Below are positions 43,431-52,111 of a DNA stretch of 64,000 bases, piece after piece. The notes below the pieces were generated by a model. That model was not told where the DNA came from and searched no databases. It saw nothing but the letters and a program-made list of their open reading frames with translations. The position numbers were made by a program, and so were the translations under genes. Numbering within the stretch: the first letter of the stretch is position 1; each line of letters opens with the position of its first letter. This stretch comes from Pectinophora gossypiella. Lineage: Eukaryota; Arthropoda; Insecta; Lepidoptera; Gelechiidae. Where the stretch lies: assembly GCF_024362695.1 (NCBI RefSeq), contig NC_065420.1:4496501-4560500 (forward strand), in the 5' to 3' direction.

Positions 43431-43471
43431 ACTCACAGCAGCAGCAGCACGGTGGCGCGGGTCAGCAACAT
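43431..43471 (-). promoter_or_regulatory. Leader mini-ORF with 5' splice donor (candidate env signal-peptide exon)
   Basis: An ATG at 43471-43469 opens 12 codons, very Leu-rich at the end, then TGA (43435-43433). The sequence GTGAGT (43436-43431) is a good donor, leaving two bases of a codon. The acceptors near 38920 and 38902 each supply one base, so splicing would put this hydrophobic leader in frame with env. Unspliced, it is an upstream ORF in the same frame as gag. Confidence 0.65.
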
Positions 43472-43609
43472 AGCTTCTTTCTTGACAAATTTATTTGTTG
43501 GGCTTCCCAGTTAGAAGACTTGAGAGTCACACGAAGCTTTGCTAGTTACGACGTACGGGACTTTCTGGATCACGTTGCTCGATTTTCCAGCTGATTTTCG
43601 CGAAACTGG

Positions 43610-43627
43610 GCCCCACGTTGGGCGCCA
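43610..43627 (-). other. Primer binding site, tRNA-Lys(CUU)
   Basis: TGGCGCCCAACGTGGGGC on the minus strand complements the 3' end of insect tRNA-Lys (CUU) over 18 nt. It overlaps the last base of the 5' LTR, as in gypsy-like elements. Confidence 0.88.
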
Positions 43628-44016
43628 GTCAAAATAACTGAAGCTTTACTGACTTTTTAAAAAAAAATATTTATTTGAATTTTTTAACACAAGTACTTAT
43701 GTTAAAGAATTACAAAGAGTGACCTAAACTACTCTAAAACTACCGGTGGTGTGAATCCCCTCTTCAGAGCGCAGGTGGCTTATATAGTGGTCAGACCATT
43801 ACTTCTCTATTGTTCCGGACGAAGACAAAACAGATAATTCCATTGGAGACTTATTGACCATTAAGGTGTTTGGTTTTCAAAAATACACCTCTCATTCTTG
43901 GTGGTCCAAGGTGTCAACAAGATCGTTTGAGTTTTGGGTTGAACTGTCTGCTGAAAAGCTGTCTGGTGCAAAGTCATTATATTTTTAGATGCTTCTCTGT
44001 GTTGGGTCGGTTGACT
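43627..44016 (-). repeat. 5' LTR of the errantivirus
   Basis: 390 bp. It carries TATATAA (minus strand, 43786-43780) as a promoter box and AATAAA (43675-43670) near the R/U5 side. It differs from the 3' LTR by one A in the homopolymer at about 43659-43667. Confidence 0.92.
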
Positions 44017-44230
44017 CATGCACGCCGGTTCAAAGTAGATCTTACTGAATATGTTCTGGAGACATTTCCAATTTGGTCAAAAAAGCATTGCTTCATGAAA
44101 CAAGAAAATATGTCTCCGAAATTCTTCCGAAGGGTAATGTTTGGGAAGTCGTGGTCGTGCACCGTGTTAAGCGAAATCTTAGGACAGAATCGGGATTCGA
44201 ACCCGTGACACTTCGATGTAGGTCCCCTAT
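44017..44230 (-). repeat. R3, right part, plus tRNA-like SINE remnant
   Basis: CATGCACGCCGGTTCAAAGT resumes R3. Further on, GGGATTCGAACCCGTGAC is a B box read on the minus strand, so a degraded SINE follows. Confidence 0.6.
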
Positions 44231-45535
44231 ATTAATACAAGGTTATCTGGAAGAAATCCCAACTGGGGATAAGCTCGCCTATGGTTTATGTTAGGATATG
44301 TAAATTTCCTTCGTATTTTGAAGCAATAAAGAGTTTACAAACAAAAAAACTAATGTGCGAATTCTCCCATCATAACATACGACTGCATTGATTAGAAAGC
44401 ATTGACTTTTAATTAACATAGGCCACATTACATTAGGCATATATGAGTTGGTAGGTGTAAAGATTTGCATTGAAGGAGTGTCAAATTATACCTACATACA
44501 TAACACTATGCAGAAGCATTATATTTAAGCGTCAGATGTAGTATCACTATCGACAGTCTAACAAGCTCAATCCGCCTGCAAAGGTTAACCGGTCTCGATT
44601 TTACTTAAGTATAAGGATCTCGACACACAAACACTGTAATGTATTACGAGAAACACACATTTTTCATCGTGCATTTAACTATTACTTACGAGGGTAGAAG
44701 GGCTACAATACTGAAATCATATTTATGTCATACTTAAATTTGCTCAAAAACAAGAAACCAAACGAAGCATCAAGGTTAAAAAGTGCCCAAACAAATCTAT
44801 CATATTATAGAACTAATTAAAATAAAAAGCCATTATTCCATTGAATTAGAATAGAATAGAAATGTTTTATTGCGACCATGTGTGTTCGTACAATTTATAG
44901 CAATTATAGCAACTTAAGGTACCATTGTCAATTTGTGATCATAATATCTAAGACTCCGATTTTTTTTGCATTTAACGGGGTGGACTGAACGCAACACAGC
45001 GATCGTTAGTATTTGAAAAGACCCTAATAATAAATATATTTTGCATACGAATTATATGCAGCCTGCAACGGGTATTATTATTAAACCCGTTCTAATGTCA
45101 GGTCTCCTTCGAACTCCACGTACCATAATCATAAAGCTAAATTTAGACCCCAAAATAACACTAAAGACATTTCGAGACTTTGATAATTTAAAAGTTTTTC
45201 TGATAAGATTTTGTTTCTTTTTTTTTAAAGATTTTTAAGATCGAAGGACCCCGTGCCGAATGCCTTTAGTGTTTTCATAATGAACGATAATTTTAACACA
45301 TTTGTTTCTTTTTTCTTTTTAAAATATTTTGTATTCGGTCATAGTTTTTATCTTGTTTTGATGAACGTCCAAAAATAGAATAGCACAGAATAGATACATT
45401 TAAAGATTAATGACTTAAAGGTCCTTCAAAATTAGATTTTTGAGAAATGTCAAAAGTGACAGGTATTTATTGCAGATAGAGAGTTGATAACAACGAACTT
45501 ACTTTTATCTATTAAGTATTAAACAGAACGATTAG
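44230..45535. other. AT-rich stretch without recognised gene
   Basis: AATAGAAATGTTTTATTGCG at 44859 looks like an inverted LINE 3' end. Nothing coding was recognised. Confidence 0.35.
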
Positions 45536-45539
45536 TTCA

Positions 45540-45690
45540 GTACATACATACACAAACTCACGCCTATTTCCCACCGGGGTAAGCAGACGTTATAGAATTC
45601 CATTTGCTTCGATCCTGACACACTTCTGTTGCTTCCTCCACATTCATCAATTGCTTCATGCGCGCATGCCGGTTCCGATTGTTCCGGTTG
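45540..45690 (-). repeat. Dispersed repeat R3, inverted
   Basis: CATACACAAACTCACGCCTA, TTGCTTCGATCCTGACACAC and CATCAATTGCTTCATGCGCG. Confidence 0.75.
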
Positions 45691-45948
45691 TAGTTCAGTA
45701 CATCTTTTTCAATAAAGATGTCATTTTTACAATAGCCTCAATGCGCGGTAAGAATAAGATCTGTCAAAATAGAATAAGCTAGTGTTGTGACATTCATTAG
45801 CATAGTTGATCGATTCTCTTCTATCTAACACTATGTTAGTAATTAAATAATATACTTACTCGTTTGTTTAGTTCCATTTTATAAAGCATAAAAAAGACTA
45901 CGGAGATTAAGTTACTCGTCCATGACCTACAGATAAAACTAGATATCT

Positions 45949-46108
45949 GGGGGGTTAAAATGGCCACATCGAAGCAATTCATCTAAGAAGACAATATTGC
46001 AATTTGACATTTGCGCATATAAAAGTAAGTGCGCAATGCAAACAAAATGTTAAATAGCAATATTGCTGTCTTTGAGGAATTGCTTCGATGTGGTCATTTT
46101 AACCCCCC
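45949..46108. repeat. Foldback MITE family M4, intact
   Basis: GGGGGGTTAAAATGGCCACA at the left pairs with GTGGTCATTTTAACCCCCC at the right. The inner arms (AAGACAATATTGCAATTTGA / AAATAGCAATATTGCTGTCT) also pair. Related copies are 62101-62246, 34238-34752, 58283-58785 and halves at 16014 and 60137. Confidence 0.8.
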
Positions 46109-46247
46109 TGTTGTCTACAGACTGCGATTATTCATATAACTATATGTATAGATAGTAAAACGATCTTGCGGTTAACTTATTTCCGCAGATTCACAAATCA
46201 CTTCCTGGGACAACCGAGTGAGAAAACTTTTTTTTTTATAAAATACT

Positions 46248-46624
46248 GAGCGCATACGGATCGTGTGATGGTACGCATTACCTACGCTTTTATATTTATG
46301 GGGGTATAGAACTACTTGATATTAACTTAGAATAACGTACGAATCATCCCCCTCAGTATTCGATACCGTAAAACCCTATATATATGTCACCGTAAAATTG
46401 TAAATAACGTTAGAATCTGACGAATAATAATACGTTAAATTGTAAGCAGTATATTACGTTTCACAATTTTTCGACAGTTCACAATCTCGCGAGATAGATT
46501 ATAATCTAACGTTATTTACAATTTTACGGTGACATATATAATATTCAGATGTTATTCGAAGTTAAAATCAAATGGTAATATAAAAGCGTAGATAAATGCG
46601 TACCATCAGACGATCCGTATGCTC
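46248..46624. mobile_element. Nested foldback element (M7) containing an M5 half and another MITE (M8)
   Basis: The outer arms GAGCGCATACGGATCG...GGTACGCATTACCTACGC and their complement end at GATCCGTATGCTC (46624). Inside are an M5 fragment (ATCATCCCCCTCAGTATTCG, 46343) and a complete M8 (46379-46539). Confidence 0.75.
46379..46539. repeat. Foldback MITE M8 with perfect 33-bp or longer arms
   Basis: TATATGTCACCGTAAAATTG continuing to AACGTTAGA is exactly complementary to TCTAACGTT...CAATTTTACGGTGACATATA at the right. Near-perfect arms imply youth. Confidence 0.85.
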
Positions 46625-46630
46625 AATTGC

Positions 46631-46690
46631 TCAACGAAATATCCGAAATATATACATATTTATACATATTTCGGATATTTCGTTCGACAA
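46631..46690. repeat. Short perfect palindrome
   Basis: CAACGAAATATCCGAAATAT and ATATTTCGGATATTTCGTTC pair around a TATACATATTTATA loop. Confidence 0.7.
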
Positions 46691-46699
46691 CTAAATCAC

Positions 46700-47880
46700 A
46701 TTTCAACATAAATAGAAAGTTGGCACTTTAATGGATGAAACGTAAAAACTTGTGCAATTTTGACAGTGTTATGAAATACTTACGTGTAATGCGAGTAAGT
46801 ATAATGACTTTTATTAAATTCCAGCCAAGTAGTTAATTAAGCAGTTAAATCTTCAAAAAGTCACGTCAAGAAAACTTTTAATAAAAGTGTTTGTAATGTA
46901 ATATTTTAAAGAAAAAAAAACTTCGTTTAGGTTGTTACTTTTTGTTTATTTTAGATACAAACTTGTAATTACGATCGGTTTAGGTAAAGCCACAAGTACA
47001 CAACATGCACGAACACTTTGTATTTAGGCCCTACGTCTGAAAACAGATTAAAAATTCATTCGAAACGTACGCACTGTCCAAATTTTTAGTTTTATGTGCC
47101 ATTATAATTTCTATCACTTACAGAACAAATACCTAAAAAAAACTGATGACGTCATCAGAAAATTTCGACACGTAATATCACTGGATGGTACCCGATTTTT
47201 TCTATTTCTATTTTGAAGTTTTCTTAGTCCAGTGGAGAAGTTATTTAGATACTTAAGTATATGTCTAGAAATAAGTCCTAATGAATATTATTACTAGACA
47301 TTACAACCGTTACTCACCTTTAATAGTGTATTTTTCATACAAAATGGCGTGTGATTTATACTATGACTAACGCGTTATTTTGAGATCAGTGTGTAACAAT
47401 GGAATACCTATAATTTAAAAGTTGTCTAGAGATTACGGTAATAGAGGAAGCTGTTACTGTGGTTGTTAGTCGTGTTATTATTTTTTACTTTATTACTCAT
47501 ATGTAAATTGTTGACATTTTGTCTGGTAAAGGTGGATTTAGACCAAACGAGCGAATGATCACTCAAAAGAGAGACAGAAACAAAACGTTTTTTTGAAGCG
47601 AGAAAAAATAAATTACTTACATATTTTATACTCTAGCCATAGAGACAGCCAATCTGTCAAGACTGTTGGCAACCCCAACAATAAATTAATATTTTGATTG
47701 CAATGGCAATATTTATAGCTTCACTTCCGTTTTTTCTTCTGCTCCATTGAACTACTGTTTGTAAACGTGACAAGAATTGAAATTAAATTCAGTGATTGTT
47801 ACGGTATTCTGGACGTTTTCTTCTGACTGCCAATCCTCAAACAACCAGCCCTCTATAACTATTGGGAACATCACACCAAA
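46700..47880. other. AT-rich stretch without recognised gene
   Basis: An R1 trace occurs at about 46825-46880. Otherwise nothing recognised. Confidence 0.35.
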
Positions 47881-47884
47881 CTCT

Positions 47885-48030
47885 AACACCTACCCCGCCG
47901 GCGTGGTCGATTATGTCCCTCATTCAGCGCTTATTGCTATCAGACCATTATAGGGTCGTTTACTTCTTTGACGCCTTGAGTTGAGGTTCACGGCCATCTG
48001 AGCACCCTCAGGCTTGGCAAATCTACAATA
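47885..48030 (+). repeat. R1 long-form fragment
   Basis: CTACCCCGCCGGCGTGGTCG, TCATTCAGCGCTTATTGCTA and CTTGAGTTGAGGTTCACGG match the 5' part of R1. Confidence 0.6.
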
Positions 48031-48724
48031 AATATTTTTAACTCTTATATTTGTTAAGAAGGTATATGGCTGTTTTCATTTAGAAGATAATTAATGTTTA
48101 AGTTTTATACATATTTATTTATATATAATTATATACACCAAGATATATACATTTTGTTGTTGTAATTGTGAATGCATTGTGTACCACAATTGGAGCACAT
48201 ATCATCATCATCATCATAATCATCAGCCGTACGAGGCACATATACAAAAACTATTTTCAGACTTGAATTTTATAACTTTACAATATGTGTACTGTTGGTA
48301 TACCTATCTAAATAAATAAATCACGTCAAAAAATAACAAAATAATTATATATTCTGTATGTTCCTTTGGTCAAAAAACATTTTGGTCTCTTTGGTCAAAC
48401 GTTCCGAAGAACATAAGATATTAAGCAAAAATAAATACAATTTCTGTGTACAGATGAACATTTTCGTTGCATGTGCAGTCATAAAGTATCGAAGATAATA
48501 ATAATGACAAATAAATTATAAGTTGTTGCGTGTTCATAAATGTACTTACGTCAATTTATTAGCCTTGTTCGACGTGACTACATGTGGTGCGCATTTTGAA
48601 TGTTTGATTATAATTTATGAAACCAGACCCGACAAATCTTCAAGCTAACGCTAATTTAATTGATTATTTTTCAGATAAGAATTTCCTACGTTTATTTGTA
48701 GGTACTTACACACACAGTATAAGA

Positions 48725-48815
48725 AGACCAGGTATGCTCAATCCTATGACAAGCCGCCATTGCTAGCCCATTGATGACGTAAGTGTTACCATTCAATTGG
48801 TATCTCCTAGGAAGT
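48725..48815 (+). repeat. Dispersed repeat D2
   Basis: AGGTATGCTCAATCCTATGA and AAGCCGCCATTGCTAGCC recur at 59316-59405. The family is unknown. Confidence 0.6.
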
Positions 48816-50089
48816 AAATTCTGTACTTAAATGAAAATAATGTGAATAACTGTCTAATGTATTTAATTAATATTATTTGTCACATGTATAAAAATCATTA
48901 AAACTGTACGTAAATCTTTTATTAAAATTATAAAATTTCCTTGCAAAGTGAATTAAAAACTTTGGACGTAGGTAATTTATTTTTTACGAAATGGCATCGT
49001 AACCTAACCTAACCTAACCTTGAAATGCTAGCTGTCAGTTTTGAGCATACCTGGTTTTCTTATACCATGGGTACACACACCCATATTTCTCGTTGGGGTA
49101 GACATACATGTAGGTAGATTTATGAAGGAAGGTAATACTTTTGATTACCACTTACGACTTGTGATAATTTCATTCGACACTTCAGTATTTATAAGACTAT
49201 CACTAAAACTGTACCTTCATCGAGGTATTAGGTAGTATAACGGTAGTAAGTATTTGATTGATTATTTCGACATGCCTAACTAACCAGCTTACTAATATGT
49301 TAATTGATCTGCTGATACCTACATTAATACACCTTACACATGTGTTTACCGTTGTTACCTATGCAAATTTACATTTAAGTAAGTACCTATACAGGGTGTT
49401 AGTGAATTGGCAACACTGACGCGTAAATGTCAAGACGCGTATCTTAGTTTTAATTTCTTATTTTTATTAATATCATAGTTTTTAGCCGATTAATTTACTT
49501 GTATTTGTATTAATTTTAGTATATAAAGTGTGTAAAATATAGATTTGTGTATTTGAAGTGGAAAAAATTGTGTAAATTCAAATCAGCTGATTGTCGTACG
49601 GAGACCAACGGACACCGACGTTACGAATTCGAAAATACGGACTAAAACCTGGGGAGTATTGCTTTTGTTCTATATTATTACATTAGCTAGCAATAAATAT
49701 TATTGCTATAACATAATAGTACACAGATCACACCAGAGATTAAAGTCCAACCTCACACCCGGCACCGTTGTAGTCTCGCTTTGTTTTTGACGTTAAGTAA
49801 AAACAAAGTTGACGACAAAAGCAACGGAAACACACAATATTTTCTGCTTATTTGCACACTTGCAATAACATTATATTGTTAGCAATATATTGTTTATTGT
49901 AGCAGTGTAAAACATTACTTTTTACTCCACAAATTAGACATAAATAACATAATACAGACATACACATAGCATTCCGTTATGTAGGTACTTATTGTTGTTT
50001 ACTAAGTAAAATAATTATTATAGGTATTTTCTATTTTTCTTGGAATAGTTACTGCTGCCTTTCCTTTATTATTTCAGATTCTGTCTAGT

Positions 50090-52111
50090 ATGGCTCCCTG
50101 CAGCAAAAAGGAATTAGAACAAAAACTGAAGCAAGCCCTTCTTGAACTACAGGCATCTCAAGAGGAATGCAAGAAGCTTCTAGAAGAACATGAAGAGAGT
50201 GAGGCAGAAGTAATAAATATAAATAATAGAATACTGTTTTTAAAGAACGAGCTCACTGAGTTAGATGGTCGGTATAAGGACTTACAGGAGCAACGGGACC
50301 ACTTACAATCCGTGATCAACTCACAGGAGGAATGTCAAAACAACCATGAGGCTGCTCTAAATCGTATCAGAGAACTAGAGCAACAGGTTGCTGTAGCCTA
50401 TAATACAATAAAAGCTCATGAGGACCAACATTCTACCAATGAGTCACAACAAACTTTGGCATTATACAATGAGTTAGTCCATGAAGAAAATTGCCAAAAT
50501 AATGAGTCCATGACCATAGATCTCACTTCAATGAGCGATAAATATAGTGATGATGATGAAGGTTATGAAGAAAAATATAAATTACGACAAGAAAATTGTG
50601 AGCTCCAACGCCAATTAGCCCGAATACAGCAACTATATGACAATGCACAGAAGGAAATTGCCGAACACATCAAGGCAACAGAGTCCCTGGTAATTAACAC
50701 GGAACGGCTTGAGTCTCTGGTGCACGACCGAAACCTGGAGCTGGAAACACTACGCGCCAAAACAAGCAGCGAGTCTAGAGAGGATTTGCAGCGCGGGGGG
50801 CTGGTCGTAGATTCTGGAGCCTCACCGTCCACCAGCGCCGCGTGTACCACGCGCCGCGAGACCGCGCCGCGAGGTACCACGCCCCGTAGGGCTGTGAGAC
50901 GCAACGCCGCGCCGCCCAGTGCCGCGTCGCCTAGTGCTGCGCCGGCCAGGGCCAAATCACGCAGGGTTACAACACGCAGAGCCGCGCCGCCCATCGCCGC
51001 GTCGCCTATTGCTACGCCGGCCAGGGCTGCATCGCGTAGGGCTGCGACACGCAGAGCCGCGCCGCCCAGTGCCGCGTCGCCTAGTGCTGCGCCGGCCAGG
51101 GCCGCATCGCGTAGGGTTGCGACACGCAGAGCCGCGCCGCCCAGTGTCGCGTCGCCTAGTGCCGCGTCGGCAAGGGCCACGCCGCGTAGGGCTGCGTCAC
51201 GCAGAGCAGCGAAATGCAGTGCCGTGCTCCCCGCCGGTGCGCCGCTGGCCGCAGTGATGTGCGACACCGCACCGCCCAACAACGAGCCGCCGTGTGCCGC
51301 GCTGCCAAGTGTCGCGCCGGCCGGCGATGTGCCGGGAGCCGAGCCGCGGAGGGTCGGAGCTCGCGGAGCCTCGAGGCGCGGGGCGTCAGCGACAGTGCCA
51401 CCGCCCGCGGCGCCCGCGCCCGCTGCGCCGACAGGTGGGGCGCTGCGAGGGCCCGAAAAGGTCGCGACCGCATTGCCAAACATCGTCGCGCCCCAGAAAG
51501 ACTGTGTCCCACGTCTAGCGAAAAAGACTGTTGTGTTCTCGGACGATATAGGCATAGGTTTAGGACTACTTCTAAAAAACTCTTTTGATCATGACATTAT
51601 TAATGTGTGCATGCCTGGCGCGTCATATTCGCAAATCATCACAAAATTATTCCAGTGTAAATATGATGCAAACACTACCGTTATTCTTTTAGTAGGCAAT
51701 AGTACAGGGCTCACAAAAGAGCAATTGACTAGGTATCATAGGTCACTAATGACTGTTGAGTGTGGAAACTTAATTATTTGTTCTTTTCCATACTCAAATA
51801 CATTAGCTAGTGAGGAAAATAATTATATATTTTCTCTCAACCAACACCTTTATAACAGAACCTGTCATCATAGTAATATTATTTATTTAGATTTGAATAA
51901 GTTTATTCGAAATTGTATAATAACGACAGATAGAATATATCTATCTAAGTACTTTAAAAAAATTATATGTTCAGTACTAGTTTTTTATATTACAGACACT
52001 TCTGCCAGACCAGGCAGTAAACTTATTGACTGTACTGTCTTTTACAGTACAAAACATTTTATTGACGGTAGTCAGCCATGTACCACGAATGGTACTTCAT
52101 CTTTAAACTAG
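50090..52111 (+). CDS. LINE ORF1 protein: coiled coil, Ala/Arg/Pro tandem repeats, SGNH-like domain
   Basis: ORF1 proteins of LINEs bind the element RNA and act as chaperones or assembly factors. The 673-residue product starts with long coiled coils (about 5-60, 85-115 and 165-225: LEQKLKQALLELQASQEECK). An Ala/Arg/Pro-rich region (about 270-380) follows, made of about four 25-residue tandem repeats (RRAAPPSAASPSAAPARAA), strongly basic and GC-rich. The last part (about 478-605) has the order FSDDIGIGLG, INVCMPGASYSQI, VILLVGNSTG of the SGNH/esterase domain of CR1-type ORF1s. The usual GDS serine is replaced by SDD, so hydrolase activity is doubtful. It overlaps ORF2 by 34 nt. Confidence 0.85.
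   Translation: MAPCSKKELEQKLKQALLELQASQEECKKLLEEHEESEAEVININNRILFLKNELTELDGRYKDLQEQRDHLQSVINSQEECQNNHEAALNRIRELEQQVAVAYNTIKAHEDQHSTNESQQTLALYNELVHEENCQNNESMTIDLTSMSDKYSDDDEGYEEKYKLRQENCELQRQLARIQQLYDNAQKEIAEHIKATESLVINTERLESLVHDRNLELETLRAKTSSESREDLQRGGLVVDSGASPSTSAACTTRRETAPRGTTPRRAVRRNAAPPSAASPSAAPARAKSRRVTTRRAAPPIAASPIATPARAASRRAATRRAAPPSAASPSAAPARAASRRVATRRAAPPSVASPSAASARATPRRAASRRAAKCSAVLPAGAPLAAVMCDTAPPNNEPPCAALPSVAPAGDVPGAEPRRVGARGASRRGASATVPPPAAPAPAAPTGGALRGPEKVATALPNIVAPQKDCVPRLAKKTVVFSDDIGIGLGLLLKNSFDHDIINVCMPGASYSQIITKLFQCKYDANTTVILLVGNSTGLTKEQLTRYHRSLMTVECGNLIICSFPYSNTLASEENNYIFSLNQHLYNRTCHHSNIIYLDLNKFIRNCIITTDRIYLSKYFKKIICSVLVFYITDTSARPGSKLIDCTVFYSTKHFIDGSQPCTTNGTSSLN

Larger units (their letters stand above)
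37048..44016 (-). mobile_element. Errantivirus-type endogenous retrovirus (Ty3/gypsy group)
   Basis: This 6,969-bp provirus has LTRs 37048-37436 (3') and 43627-44016 (5'). The ends are AGTCAA...TTGACT and the target duplication is CATG (37044-37047, 44017-44020). It carries a tRNA-Lys primer site, a purine tract, and gag, protease/RT/RNase H/integrase and env in that order. The gene order, env cleavage site and 4-bp duplication fit insect errantiviruses. The LTRs seem identical except for one A in a homopolymer, so insertion is very recent. Two breaks interrupt it: a stop in pol (41570-41568) and a one-base shift in env (37845-37839). Confidence 0.93.

Noticed and set aside
48999..49020. CCTAA repeats resembling the insect telomere motif TTAGG
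   Set aside because: Only about four units in an AT-rich context with no subtelomeric elements; too short to argue for a telomeric origin.
50563..51588. Long antisense and alternative-frame open reading frames over LINE ORF1
   Set aside because: They are shadows caused by the GC-rich tandem repeats and lack any domain.
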